Assembly: GCA_964276235.1 (NCBI GenBank)
Contig: CAXYEK010000001.1
Coordinates: forward strand, 434,001-498,000
Direction: 5' to 3'
DNA: 64,000 nt
From: SCGC-AAA076-P13 sp964276235
GTDB taxonomy: Bacteria; Pseudomonadota; Gammaproteobacteria; Magnimaribacterales; D2472
In this document: positions 12,314-22,155 of the stretch, piece by piece
Layout: each line of letters begins with the position of its first letter
Position numbering within the stretch: position 1 is the stretch's first letter
Notes under the pieces: generated by a model
Databases searched by the model: none
The model's input: the letters and a program-made list of their open reading frames with translations, nothing else
What the model was told of the DNA's origin: nothing
Position numbers and translations under genes: made by a program

Positions 12314-12910
12314 ATGATAATTGGTTTAACTGGTGGTATAGGTTGTGGAAAATCAGCAGCAGCTGATTTCTTTATGAAGCTTGGTATTAATGTTATAGAT
12401 GCAGACGCATTAGCAAAAGATTCTCTTAATTTAAATACTGATGGATATAATCAATTTCTTCAAGAATTTGGGACTAGCTATATTTCAAATGATAAAACTA
12501 TTGATAGAAAAAAATTACGAGTTGAGATTTTCTCAAATCCAGATAAGAGGATTAAACTCGAAAGTATTATCCACCCAATCGTTAGTAAATATATTGTAGA
12601 TTTTATACAAAATTCAACTTCCCCATATTCAGTAATTATGGTGCCTCTAATATATGAAACGAATTCATCTCAAAACTATGACAGAATTCTTCTTATTGAC
12701 TGTGATGAAGAATTACAAATCAAAAGGGCATCCGCAAGAGATAATCAGAACGAATTACAAATTAAATCTGTGATGGCATCGCAAGCATCTAGAACACAAA
12801 GAATAAGCATTTCTGATGATATTATTATTAACTCTATGTCTTTAGAACATCTAGAGTCTGAGGTTATAAAAGTACATAATAAATATATGGAGTTATTAAA
12901 TAATGCCTAG
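12314..12910 (+). CDS. coaE: Dephospho-CoA kinase
   Basis: CoaE phosphorylates the ribose 3'-OH of dephospho-CoA, the last step of coenzyme A synthesis. The 198-residue protein begins with the P-loop GLTGGIGCGKS (residues 4-14), then VIDAD, and carries the lid-type RxxxR region near residues 134-160. The length is typical. The 3' end overlaps yacG by 8 bases; coaE-yacG is a pairing common in gammaproteobacteria. A TATAAT box lies so close to the ATG that the mRNA may lack a leader. Confidence 0.95.
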   Translation: MIIGLTGGIGCGKSAAADFFMKLGINVIDADALAKDSLNLNTDGYNQFLQEFGTSYISNDKTIDRKKLRVEIFSNPDKRIKLESIIHPIVSKYIVDFIQNSTSPYSVIMVPLIYETNSSQNYDRILLIDCDEELQIKRASARDNQNELQIKSVMASQASRTQRISISDDIIINSMSLEHLESEVIKVHNKYMELLNNA

Positions 12911-13067
12911 TTGCCCAAGATGTAAAAATGCAGCAGATTTGTCAGATAAAAACAGTTATAGACCTTTTTGTTCAGAGAAATGTAAATTAATTGATTTTGG
13001 CTCATGGGTAGATGAAGAGAATATTATCTCAAGACCCATCAAATCCGAGGATTTTTACGAAGATTAA
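12903..13067 (+). CDS. yacG: DNA gyrase inhibitor / zinc-binding protein YacG
   Basis: This is a 54-residue protein with the YacG Cys4 zinc site: CPRC at residues 4-7 and CSEKC at residues 24-28. The family sequence KLIDFGSWVDEE follows. In E. coli YacG binds GyrB and inhibits DNA gyrase. It overlaps the end of coaE by 8 bases (ATG at 12903, coaE stop at 12910), so translation is probably coupled. It is convergent with secA, whose stop lies 19 bases away. Confidence 0.92.
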   Translation: MPSCPRCKNAADLSDKNSYRPFCSEKCKLIDFGSWVDEENIISRPIKSEDFYED

Positions 13068-13086
13068 TAATTTAATATATTAATTA

Positions 13087-15804
13087 TTATATTATTTTCC
13101 AGCCATTATCTTCAATTAAAGGCTTAGCTTTTTTGTACTTTAACTCTTTTGTTTCTTTCCCATTAGTAATTTTCACAAAATCATTTCTACCTAATTTAGG
13201 CTCATTTCTAGAAATAGTTTGATTATTTGTTTGTCCTTGCTGAGGATCTTTATTTATTGATTCTGAAGAACTAACATTTTCTTTTTCTAAGATTATATTT
13301 TCATTATTTTCTTTAGGCTTTAAAGATTCAATATTTTCTTCGGTACTAATTTGAAGTGAAAACAATATCCTTATAGTTCCGCTATCTATTTCAGAAAGCA
13401 TAGATTCAAATAATGAATAAGCCTCTCTTTTAAATTCATTTTTTGGGTTTTTTTGTGCATATGCCCTTAAGCCAACACTATTTCTAAGATGATCAATTTC
13501 AGCTAAATGTTCTTTCCAATGAACATCTAAAACTTGCAACATCACCTGCTTCTCGAGTAAAAGTCTATTTTCAGCTAAGTCTTTATATTTCTCAGCATAT
13601 CTTTCTTTAGCAAGATTAATTATTTTTAAAGATATGGATTCTGGTATCAATTTTTTATCTGAATCGATTTCTTTAGTTATATTAGTATGAAGATCGTAAG
13701 TTTCTCTTAAAAAAACTTCCAAATCCTCGCTTTTCCATTGTGATTCAATTGATTCAGGAGGTATATAAATATTTGATGCTATTTCAAATTGCTCTTCAAT
13801 CAATCCATCAATTGTTTCACTAATATCTTGTTCTTCAAGTAGTTGATTTCTTAAAGAATAGATTGCCTGCCTTTGATCATTTGAAACATCATCATATTCA
13901 AGAAGGTTTTTACGAGCATCAAAGTTTTTACCTTCAATTCTTTTTTGAGCATTCTCAATTCCCCTCGATAACATTTTATGCTCAATATGATCGTCTCCCA
14001 TTCCAATCTTATCGAATAAAGCTCTTCTGCTATCAGAAATAAATAACCTTAACAAATCATCTTCTAGAGATAGAAAGAACCTTGAATGACCTGGATCACC
14101 TTGTCTTCCTGACCTACCTCTAAGCTGATTATCAATTCTTCTTGATTCATGCCTCTCTGTGCCAAGTATATGTAATCCTCCAGCATCTAAAACCTTTTTA
14201 TTATTTAATAACCATTCTTCTTCAGACTGCTGTTCTTTCCTTCCACCCAGGACAATATCAGTCCCTCGCCCAGCCATATTTGTTGCAATAGTTACCATTC
14301 CAGGTCTACCAGCATTTGCTATTATTAATGCTTCTTTTTCATGGTGCTTAGCATTTAGTATTTGATGTGGAATCTTTTTAACTTTAAGAAATTCAGAAAT
14401 TTCTTCGGATGATTCTACTGAGACAGTACCTACCAAAATGGGCGCTGATTTCTTTCTTAATTCTTCAATTTCATCAACTAAAGCCTTGTACTTAGCTTTT
14501 TTAGTAAGAAAAACTAAATCATTAAGATCATCCCTTGCCATTGGGACATTGGTTGGAATAATAATGACACTAAGACCATAGATTTGATTAAATTCTACAG
14601 CTTCAGTATCAGCTGTTCCAGTCATGCCGGAAAGGGTAGTAAATAACCTAAAGAAGTTCTGAAATGTGGTTGAGGCAAGAGTTTGTGATTCCCTCTGAAT
14701 GGTTACATTTTCTTTACATTCTAATGCTTGGTGAACGCCTTCACTCATTCTTCTGCCTGGCATCGTTCTTCCGGTATGTTCGTCTATTAATAAAACTTCA
14801 TTGTTTCTTACAAGATAATGAACATTTTTTTTAAATAAATAATTAGCTCTCATAGTAGCTTGAACGAATTTCATAATTTTTAAATTTGAAACAGAATAAA
14901 GACCCCCAGAGTCTCCAATCAGGCCCGCTTCCTCTAATAGCTCTTCAACAAGAACATAGCCATCATCTGTTAGCTCAACAGTTCTATTTTTCTCATCTAT
15001 AAGATAATGTCCTTTCTCATTTTCATTTAGAGGCTCTTCCTCAGTTCCCTCTCTGTCTTGACGTTCTAATTTTGGAATGAATCTTTTCATATGTTGATAC
15101 ATTTCAGAACTTTCTGAAGATGGACCAGAGATTATTAGAGGAGTTCTAGCTTCGTCTATTAATATAGAATCAACCTCATCAATAATTGCATAATCTAACG
15201 AACATTGGACTCTTTCCTCAACTGAATGAGCCATATTATCTCTAAGGTAGTCAAAACCTAACTCATTATTGGTTGCATAAATTATGTCGCACTTATAAGA
15301 AGAAAGTTTTTCATCTAACTCTTGATTTGAAACAACAACACCCACGCTAAGACCAAGGAACTCATATACTGGCCTCATCCACTCAGCATCTCTCCTTGCA
15401 AGATAATCATTTACTGTAACTAAAATTGCTTTATTACCCATTACAGAATTTAAGAAAGCTGGAAGTGTGGCAACAAGAGTTTTTCCTTCACCAGTTTTCA
15501 TCTCAGCGATATTACCTTCAGCTAAAGAAATACCACCAGCCATTTGCGAATCAAAATGTCTAAGCCCTAAAGTCCTTTTACTTGCCTCTCTTACTGCAGC
15601 AAATGCAAATGGTAATATGCTATACATATCTTTATTGTTAGCTTCATATTTTTCTTTTAACTCAGATTTGAGTTCTTTGAAGTAATCATCTGATTTTTGA
15701 GAAAGCTCTTCCTCAAAGTTATTTGCAACATTAATGTGCTGCATCATTGCTTTTATGACTCTATCGTTACTAGATCCAAAAATTTTTGTAAAAATATTTA
15801 ACAT
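13087..15804 (-). CDS. secA: Preprotein translocase ATPase SecA, no zinc-binding tail
   Basis: SecA drives post-translational export through SecYEG. The 905-residue protein has the Walker A motif MKTGEGKTL, the DEAD-type box IDEVDSILIDEARTPLIISG, and motif-VI-like QLRGRSGRQGDPG. The usual C-terminus (GRNDPCPCGSGKKYK with a Cys3-His zinc site that docks SecB) is absent. It is replaced after GRND by FVKITNGKETKELKYKKA and then PLIEDNGWKII. The tail is preceded by a low-complexity Asn/Gln/Ser/Glu linker. Family members with a similar zinc-free end exist in other phyla as far as I remember. It follows lpxC on the same strand, with an AAGG site before the ATG. Confidence 0.97.
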   Translation of the reverse strand: MLNIFTKIFGSSNDRVIKAMMQHINVANNFEEELSQKSDDYFKELKSELKEKYEANNKDMYSILPFAFAAVREASKRTLGLRHFDSQMAGGISLAEGNIAEMKTGEGKTLVATLPAFLNSVMGNKAILVTVNDYLARRDAEWMRPVYEFLGLSVGVVVSNQELDEKLSSYKCDIIYATNNELGFDYLRDNMAHSVEERVQCSLDYAIIDEVDSILIDEARTPLIISGPSSESSEMYQHMKRFIPKLERQDREGTEEEPLNENEKGHYLIDEKNRTVELTDDGYVLVEELLEEAGLIGDSGGLYSVSNLKIMKFVQATMRANYLFKKNVHYLVRNNEVLLIDEHTGRTMPGRRMSEGVHQALECKENVTIQRESQTLASTTFQNFFRLFTTLSGMTGTADTEAVEFNQIYGLSVIIIPTNVPMARDDLNDLVFLTKKAKYKALVDEIEELRKKSAPILVGTVSVESSEEISEFLKVKKIPHQILNAKHHEKEALIIANAGRPGMVTIATNMAGRGTDIVLGGRKEQQSEEEWLLNNKKVLDAGGLHILGTERHESRRIDNQLRGRSGRQGDPGHSRFFLSLEDDLLRLFISDSRRALFDKIGMGDDHIEHKMLSRGIENAQKRIEGKNFDARKNLLEYDDVSNDQRQAIYSLRNQLLEEQDISETIDGLIEEQFEIASNIYIPPESIESQWKSEDLEVFLRETYDLHTNITKEIDSDKKLIPESISLKIINLAKERYAEKYKDLAENRLLLEKQVMLQVLDVHWKEHLAEIDHLRNSVGLRAYAQKNPKNEFKREAYSLFESMLSEIDSGTIRILFSLQISTEENIESLKPKENNENIILEKENVSSSESINKDPQQGQTNNQTISRNEPKLGRNDFVKITNGKETKELKYKKAKPLIEDNGWKII

Positions 15805-15841
15805 AGGTCGTTTGCCTTAAATAACTTAATAACTTTTTTAG

Positions 15842-16759
15842 TTATTCCATATCTCCAAAAGGAGGCCTTACATATGAAATTGGGGCATTTTCTGTATTTT
15901 CAAACTCAACGACATCATAAGCATCAGGATCGCCAATAATTTTTCTAAGAAGTTGATTATTTAGAGCATGACCAGACTTATATCCAGAGAATTCACCAAT
16001 TAAATTTCCACCAAGTAGATATAGATCACCAATGGCATCTAACATTTTATGTTTAACTATCTCATCATTAAATCTCAGACCTTCTTCATTCATAATATCG
16101 TCTTCACTAAAAACTATTGCATTAGATACTGATGCTCCAAGAGCTAGATTTTTAGACTGGAGCAACTCTTTATCCTTCATAGCACCAAATGTTCTCGCCC
16201 TACAAACTTCTTTAACAAATGATGTTGATGAAAAGTCTATAATGGATTCAGCTGGGAGTTTTTGATGAACAGGATGATCAAAGTTAACTTTGAACGAAAC
16301 TTTAAAACCATCAAAAGGTTTGATGGTCGCATATGCATCATCTCTACTAACTGTTATTTCTTTTTTAACTTTAATAAAATGCTTTAGAGCCTCTTGTTCT
16401 TGAAGGCCTGCAGCCTGGATAAGGAAAACGAAAGGACTTGAACTTCCATCCATAATAGGAACCTCAGGACCATCGACTTTTATGATGCAATTGTCAACTC
16501 CTAAGCCGGCTATAGCAGACATGAGGTGTTCAATTGTTGATATCTTTATATCATCCATGATGAGGGCGGTAGATAAACTAGTATCCCCAACATTTTCAGC
16601 AATTGCAGGTATGAGAACAGATTCATCTATATCAGTTCTAATAAATCTAATTCCTGAATTAATTTCAGCTGGGATAAGCTCCATAGTAATATTTTGACCT
16701 GAATGAAGTCCAATACCTTCTGCTTTTATGGGATTTCTTAATGTTCTTTGTTTTAGCAT
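15842..16759 (-). CDS. lpxC: UDP-3-O-acyl-N-acetylglucosamine deacetylase
   Basis: LpxC is the zinc deacetylase that commits substrate to lipid A synthesis. The 305-residue length is standard. HLMSAIAGLGVDN contains the first zinc His, and KHKMLDAIGDLYLLGG contains the His and Asp that complete the site. The N-terminal NPIKAEGIGLHSGQ is typical. It lies 10 bases after rlmB on the same strand with no evident ribosome-binding site, and is followed by secA. Its usual neighbours ftsZ and the mur genes are not in the window. Confidence 0.96.
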   Translation of the reverse strand: MLKQRTLRNPIKAEGIGLHSGQNITMELIPAEINSGIRFIRTDIDESVLIPAIAENVGDTSLSTALIMDDIKISTIEHLMSAIAGLGVDNCIIKVDGPEVPIMDGSSSPFVFLIQAAGLQEQEALKHFIKVKKEITVSRDDAYATIKPFDGFKVSFKVNFDHPVHQKLPAESIIDFSSTSFVKEVCRARTFGAMKDKELLQSKNLALGASVSNAIVFSEDDIMNEEGLRFNDEIVKHKMLDAIGDLYLLGGNLIGEFSGYKSGHALNNQLLRKIIGDPDAYDVVEFENTENAPISYVRPPFGDME

Positions 16760-16769
16760 AAAAGTTATA

Positions 16770-17492
16770 TTAAATATTTCGTTGCCTACTAGCTTCTGAA
16801 AGTATTATCCCAGTTGCAACAGAAACATTAAAGCTTTTAAATAATTTATTACCACTCAAGTTAATTTTATAGTCACATTTCTCGAGTGTTTTTTCACGAA
16901 CTCCAGATTCTTCTGCGCCCATAATAATTGCTGAAGCATTATTGAAATCACACTCTGTATGACTTTGTTTTGCATGCTCACTTAAGCCATAAATATTAAC
17001 ATTCGCATTTTTTAGATATTTAAGGCAATTAACTAAGTTTGTAACGTGAAATATTTTAATAACCTCTGCGCCACCGACAGAAACCTTATGAGCAACCGAG
17101 TTGATTGGCGCACATTGATGTTTATTTATAATCATTGCATCAACTCCAATTACTGCAGCAGATCTAATGCAAGCACCGAGATTTCTTGGATCAATAATAT
17201 TGTCTAGAATTAAGATAAGAGGCTCCTTAACTTGATTTGCATCAAGAAAATTCTTTAAATCTTTAAAGTCTAATTCGGATTCAGATGAAATTATTGCCTC
17301 AGGCTCCTGCTTGATTTTATTTGAAATTTCAAAACTAATGTCATTATTTTCCATCATCTGAATAAGCATATTAATTCTATTATCATCCCTATTGGCTGGC
17401 AAAAAGACTTTTTTAATTTTGTGGGGGTTGTGAGTAATAATACTTTCAATACTATGAAAGCCTATCCTTAAGTCATTTTCTTTTTTATTCAC
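16770..17492 (-). CDS. rlmB: 23S rRNA Gm2251 2'-O-methyltransferase RlmB
   Basis: RlmB is a SPOUT methyltransferase that methylates G2251 in the 23S P-loop. The 240-residue protein has an N-terminal substrate-binding domain (GFHSIESII). The three knot motifs follow: LDNIIDPRNLGACIRSA, IIMGAEESGV, and LFKSFNVSVATGIILSEASRQ. The start is a GTG whose bases overlap the rnr stop codon by 4 (GTGA). The rnr-rlmB pair is conserved in gammaproteobacteria, which supports RlmB over other SpoU paralogues. Confidence 0.92.
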   Translation of the reverse strand: MNKKENDLRIGFHSIESIITHNPHKIKKVFLPANRDDNRINMLIQMMENNDISFEISNKIKQEPEAIISSESELDFKDLKNFLDANQVKEPLILILDNIIDPRNLGACIRSAAVIGVDAMIINKHQCAPINSVAHKVSVGGAEVIKIFHVTNLVNCLKYLKNANVNIYGLSEHAKQSHTECDFNNASAIIMGAEESGVREKTLEKCDYKINLSGNKLFKSFNVSVATGIILSEASRQRNI

Positions 17493-18979
17493 TTCTTTTC
17501 ATTTTTATCTTTAGGCACAAGAGTAATTTTTCTTTCTTCTGGCGAAACATTAGCTATTGTAACTAAAATATTTTGTCCCAATCTATAAGTTCTCCCCGTT
17601 TTCTTTCCTTTTAAAAGGTTAGCTTCTTTGTCAAAGAAATATCTATCACTTGGAAGATCTGTTACGTGAATTAAGCCAGAAACATAGAAATTATCTATTT
17701 CTGCGAATAAGCCAAAATCGGCCATACCAGTAACGACAGCATTAAATTCTTTACCAATATACTTTTTAAGATAATAACAAATCATTTGTTGGGTAACTTG
17801 TCTTGAAGATTTCTCTGCAATTCTTTCTAAATCTGACATTTCTGCACAGTCTTCTTCTATCTGATCTTTATCTAAAGCTAAATCACCATTGTGTAATACA
17901 TTTTTTATCAGTCTGTGGGTCATCAAGTCCGGATATCTTCTTATAGGTGAAGTGAAATGAGAATATCTATCTAATTGAAGTCCAAAATGGCCAATCTCTT
18001 TTGTTGAATATTCGGCTCTCTTTAAGCTTTGCAAGACAACAGTTTGAAATATTTTATTAAGTTGTTGTTTTTTAGCATGAGATAAACATTGGCTAATAAT
18101 ACCAAGCGCTTCTTTTTTATAAGACTCAGAGTAACCTTTGAGAGAGAAGAAATTCTTTAGACTTTCTAATTTAAGATTATCTGGTTCTTCATGAATCCTA
18201 TAAACACCAAATTTATAATGCTTGTTCATAAAATTTGCAGCACAAACATTAGCCGCCAACATTGCCTCTTCAATCATTTGATGCGCGAAGAGTCTTTTAG
18301 GTAAAGTAATTTCTTCTACTCTTCCATCATTACTCATTTTTAAAAGAGGTTCTTGCCCATCTATCTCTAGCGCCTGTCTTTTGTTACGTTTAAACAGTAG
18401 TTTATTTGTGAGTACGTATAAAGTGTCTATAGATTTCTTAACATTCTTAGCAAGATGAGAGCTATTGCCATTAAGATATTCCTCAACTTCGCTATAAGTC
18501 ATTCTTTGATGAGATTTAATTCTAGCTTCAAAAAAATTATATGATTGAAGATCTCCCTCTAAATCAAAGTTAATTTCACATACCAGGACATTTCTTATCT
18601 CATTTGGAACGAGTGAACATAGATTATTAGATATTTTCTCTGGGAGCATTGGAATCACTTTTGAAGGAAAGTATATAGAAGTACCTCTTTCTAAAGCTTC
18701 ATCGTTAATAGCTGATTTTAATTTCACTATCTCAGCAACATCAGCAATAGCAACACTTAGTGAGTAAGTTGTTTTATTTTTAAAGCAATGAACTGCATCA
18801 TCAAAATCTTTTGCGTCAGCGCCATCAATTGTTATAAATGGAATCTTAGTAAGATCTTTTCTTGGTAAATTTGTATCTAAATTAATCTCCTCAAGCTCTT
18901 TTTCAATCTTATCGTTCCACTCAAAAGGGATGAAGTTTTCTTCAATAACTTGGGATATTGTGCTTTCTAGCTCGTTCAT
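17489..18979 (-). CDS. rnr: RNase R-like exoribonuclease, N-terminally short
   Basis: This is an RNB-family 3'-5' exoribonuclease of 496 residues, versus 813 in E. coli RNase R and 644 in RNase II. The active-site motif TIDGADAKDFDDAV (residues about 51-64) supplies the catalytic Asp cluster. HFTSPIRRYPDLMTHR lies in the RNB C-terminal part, and an S1 domain (about residues 400-490) follows. The helix-turn-helix and both cold-shock OB domains are missing. Upstream there is only a 64-base gap before the TonB gene, so no coding remnant is left. The symbol follows the adjacency to rlmB. It may be a reduced RNase R or an RNase II variant. Confidence 0.87.
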   Translation of the reverse strand: MNELESTISQVIEENFIPFEWNDKIEKELEEINLDTNLPRKDLTKIPFITIDGADAKDFDDAVHCFKNKTTYSLSVAIADVAEIVKLKSAINDEALERGTSIYFPSKVIPMLPEKISNNLCSLVPNEIRNVLVCEINFDLEGDLQSYNFFEARIKSHQRMTYSEVEEYLNGNSSHLAKNVKKSIDTLYVLTNKLLFKRNKRQALEIDGQEPLLKMSNDGRVEEITLPKRLFAHQMIEEAMLAANVCAANFMNKHYKFGVYRIHEEPDNLKLESLKNFFSLKGYSESYKKEALGIISQCLSHAKKQQLNKIFQTVVLQSLKRAEYSTKEIGHFGLQLDRYSHFTSPIRRYPDLMTHRLIKNVLHNGDLALDKDQIEEDCAEMSDLERIAEKSSRQVTQQMICYYLKKYIGKEFNAVVTGMADFGLFAEIDNFYVSGLIHVTDLPSDRYFFDKEANLLKGKKTGRTYRLGQNILVTIANVSPEERKITLVPKDKNEKK

Positions 18980-19005
18980 TAGGAGAGTTTAGTTTAAATT
19001 CAACG

Positions 19006-19029
19006 TAAAAGGGTTCTTAGGGCCCTTTA
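19006..19029 (-). terminator. Probable terminator between TonB receptor gene and rnr
   Basis: On the minus strand AAAGGG-CCCTAAGAA-CCCTTTT forms a hairpin followed by a short T run. It lies just after the TonB receptor stop. The T tract is weak, so read-through into rnr is possible. Confidence 0.45.
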
Positions 19030-19043
19030 AGTTATTTATTTTA

Positions 19044-21665
19044 TCAACGCCTATACTCAAAATTAATACCAACTATTCGTCCCCTTGGGTCATGGACTCT
19101 GGTATCAAAACTGAAATCTGGAGCATCATAAAGTCTTGGGGCTGCCTCATCAAAAATATTAGTGATGGCAATTTTAATATTTATCTCACCATTATCTAGC
19201 TCAATAATCCTTCCTGCAGAGAAATCAAATACCAGGAATGAATCAACTTTATTTTTGTAACCATAGGTTAGGCCAAGACCTTTTATTAATCTTTCATTTA
19301 CATAACCATCAACATGACGAGCATTTAAATTTAAATCATAATTTTTAAAACTCCAATTCATAAAAGCATTAATCCTTTTTTTAGGTAAAGAGTGTGTGTG
19401 AGCATCATAATTAAACTTACCAACCCTATTAATCATATTCATATGATCTTCTTCCTCATCCTCATGATCTTCGCTCTCTTCATGTTCGGGTGTAAGAAAT
19501 TCGTTTATAGATGTTCCTTTAATAGAAAATATAATTTTTCCATATTTGGGAGATTCAAATAAAACAGATTCATAATCAATATCAACTCCTGATACTTCTG
19601 TACTTTCTTCATTGAAGTAAGTAGTTGTTACCCCAACGAGATCTCCATCAATATTTCTTGTAATACTAAGTCCATTAGGGTTTGAGTTTAGTATTGCTTG
19701 AGCACTTTGCACTTCTATTCTGTCTTTATAATCTATAGCCCAGAAATCAACAGATAGCTTAAAATTTTTGTTATTAAAAATAACTCCTAGATTAGTATTC
19801 TTTGAGGTTGCTGGTTTTAAGTCCGGGTTACCAATTTGAGCCTGTCTGACGAAAGGGGAATCTCCATCAAAGTCTCTAATACTCCCAAGATTAATATCAC
19901 TAGAAAACATTTGAGCCATTGATGGCATCGAAAATGATGAACTTTTTGATGCTCTTAGGGAAATCTGATTAGTGGGATGATATTTAAAAGATAACTTTGG
20001 ATCAAAAGATGAATCATTACCAAAGTCTTCATATCTTCCTGCCACTCTTACGTCCAAGCTTTCTATAAACTCTTTTTCAATTTCAAAAAAGCTAGCATGC
20101 TTATTCCTCGTTTGAGCAACATTTATACCGCCACCTAAAAAAAATAAATCTGCGGTTTTTGTTATCTTGCCATCAGAATCAAATTCAGCTCTACTTAAAT
20201 CATCGTATGAGATATCTAAATCTTCTAAATTAGATTGAAACCCATATGCAATTCTATAATCCTTTAAAAGGCTAGATCTAAAGATTAAATCAATACTTTC
20301 AAGGCCTGCTTCTTTAGTTGATATTTCTGCACCTCTGACATACTCAATTAGTTTTTGCGAATTTTGCGATGAATCAAAGATATTCCAAAAGAGCACTTCG
20401 CCACCTTGAATTCCCATTGAAGTTCCATTTAAAGATTCTAAAAATCTCGAATCAATAATATCTGGTCTGTAATGACTGTTTGAATGATTACTTTTTGTAA
20501 AAGAGAATTCAACGTCAGTATCTTTTCCAATACTCGTGTAAATTGTTTGACTAAAATGATACTGCTTAATTTCTTTGGGTGATTTTGGAGAAATGACTTC
20601 TGATCCAAGAGGTCGACCATACCAAGTTACAGGAACATTAAATGGACTTCCTCCTTCTTTAGGCTGAATTTTTCTTCCTAGAAAAGGTAGGGCAGGATAT
20701 GAGGGAGATTGGGGGTTATCATTAATATTAACAATAGCGGATATTAATGTAAGTTCATATCTGAAATCTTCTGCCTGATGATTCAAATTTGTATATAACT
20801 TTGTATGATCTTCATCATTAACTATATTGAATCTATTTCCGTATAAAAAACCACATGTATTTGGGTCTTTCAAAACTCCACCATTAGACAAACAATTTGG
20901 ATCAGGAATCTTTTGGCCTTTTGCATAAGTCCCGGCCCACAGGCCTGAAGAAACAGAATCAGCTTCAGTAACTTTGAAAGATCTTCCTAGTCCGCTAATT
21001 GCAAGCTCACCTATACCGGGTATCTCTGAAGCAGACAAAGGCGATCTATCTAATATATTAATCCCTAATACGTAATTTCCATTTTTATAAGAAGACCCAT
21101 ATAAAATTCCAACAGTATTGTCATCTTGATTATAATTTGTTGTACTTTGATGCCCAACCTGTAATTTAAGACCCTCAAAATTTCTTTGAGTAAAAATATT
21201 TACAACTCCAGCAACTGCATCTGATCCATACATTGAAGTAGCACCTTCTTTCAAAATCTCAATTTGTTTTAAGGCAATCTCAGGAATTATATTTGCATCA
21301 ATATATCCTTCTCCTTCATGTGATGGAGTGCCTGCAAAAGTCTGTCTTTTTGAATTTATTAAGAGGAGGGTAGATGCATGATCTAATCCTCTTAATGTAA
21401 TAGCAGCCATTCCTTGATCAACACCATCTAGAGTATTTGCTTGAAAATGTGAACCTGATGATGAGGAGATATATTTACTTATTTCAGCTATGTTAGAAAT
21501 ACTAAGATTTTTATAATCTTCTTCAGTAATAACATCAATAGGTGATGAGTCTTGTTCTAAATTTTTTAAAAGACTTCCTGTAGTAACTATTTCTTCTATC
21601 TCTGCATTTAAAGAAACAATAAAAGATAATAATATTAAGGATATAAGTTGCTTATGTTTATACAT
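19044..21665 (-). CDS. TonB-dependent outer membrane receptor
   Basis: This is an 873-residue outer membrane receptor. It has a signal peptide (residues 1-21), a TonB box-like EEIVTTG, a plug domain (about 35-165, including LRGLDHASTLLLINSKR and YGSDAVAGVVNI), and a beta-barrel that ends in VGINFEYRR. Near residues 725-742 is an acidic His-containing stretch (EHEESEDHEDEEEDH) like the metal-binding loops of the receptor at 22210-24426. The ligand is unknown. A role in metal or metallophore uptake is inferred from that loop and the neighbours. It follows the MerC-domain gene by 80 bases. Confidence 0.9.
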   Translation of the reverse strand: MYKHKQLISLILLSFIVSLNAEIEEIVTTGSLLKNLEQDSSPIDVITEEDYKNLSISNIAEISKYISSSSGSHFQANTLDGVDQGMAAITLRGLDHASTLLLINSKRQTFAGTPSHEGEGYIDANIIPEIALKQIEILKEGATSMYGSDAVAGVVNIFTQRNFEGLKLQVGHQSTTNYNQDDNTVGILYGSSYKNGNYVLGINILDRSPLSASEIPGIGELAISGLGRSFKVTEADSVSSGLWAGTYAKGQKIPDPNCLSNGGVLKDPNTCGFLYGNRFNIVNDEDHTKLYTNLNHQAEDFRYELTLISAIVNINDNPQSPSYPALPFLGRKIQPKEGGSPFNVPVTWYGRPLGSEVISPKSPKEIKQYHFSQTIYTSIGKDTDVEFSFTKSNHSNSHYRPDIIDSRFLESLNGTSMGIQGGEVLFWNIFDSSQNSQKLIEYVRGAEISTKEAGLESIDLIFRSSLLKDYRIAYGFQSNLEDLDISYDDLSRAEFDSDGKITKTADLFFLGGGINVAQTRNKHASFFEIEKEFIESLDVRVAGRYEDFGNDSSFDPKLSFKYHPTNQISLRASKSSSFSMPSMAQMFSSDINLGSIRDFDGDSPFVRQAQIGNPDLKPATSKNTNLGVIFNNKNFKLSVDFWAIDYKDRIEVQSAQAILNSNPNGLSITRNIDGDLVGVTTTYFNEESTEVSGVDIDYESVLFESPKYGKIIFSIKGTSINEFLTPEHEESEDHEDEEEDHMNMINRVGKFNYDAHTHSLPKKRINAFMNWSFKNYDLNLNARHVDGYVNERLIKGLGLTYGYKNKVDSFLVFDFSAGRIIELDNGEINIKIAITNIFDEAAPRLYDAPDFSFDTRVHDPRGRIVGINFEYRR

Positions 21666-21745
21666 TTCTTGATTGGTGTTAAAAAATGCATTTTACAAGA
21701 TATTGCTACTTGCAGGTAATGAAATTAATTTTTAATAGTTTGTTA

Positions 21746-22144
21746 TTAGTCGTGGCAAGTACAATCTGATTCTTTGCAAGCTCTATAATTTTTGTAATGA
21801 GAGAAAGCTACTAAAATAGAACCTATTAAGGTTAACCTTCTTTCTGCAAAATCCCCAAAAATACTTTCCCCAAAAGTAATTGCAAAAAATAGGATTCCTA
21901 ATCCAATAATGCCAATAGGGAGGAAAGATTTATTTTTATGATTTTTATATCCCAAAACTAAAGCAAAAATACTGATTGGAAGCGTTATCAGCAAAATTAA
22001 TTTGTGAATAAGTTCACTTTCCATGGAAAATGATAAAAAACCAGCGGAAACAATAAGAAGAGAGGGTGCCAAGAAACAATGTAAAACACATATGGTAGAC
22101 AAAGCTATAGCAGCTTGGTCTGATTTGATCTGTTGGTTTATCAT
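21746..22144 (-). CDS. MerC-domain membrane protein
   Basis: This 132-residue protein has four predicted transmembrane helices. The first helix holds CVLHC followed by FLAPSLL, the pattern of the MerC domain family. It ends with a cysteine- and histidine-rich tail (CKESDCTCHD). True MerC imports mercuric ions. Family members beside TonB receptors are usually annotated only as MerC-domain proteins, so import of a soft metal into the cytoplasm is an inference. The start lies 12 bases after a large hairpin that could hide its ribosome-binding site. Confidence 0.82.
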   Translation of the reverse strand: MINQQIKSDQAAIALSTICVLHCFLAPSLLIVSAGFLSFSMESELIHKLILLITLPISIFALVLGYKNHKNKSFLPIGIIGLGILFFAITFGESIFGDFAERRLTLIGSILVAFSHYKNYRACKESDCTCHD

Positions 22145-22155
22145 AATTATTAAGG

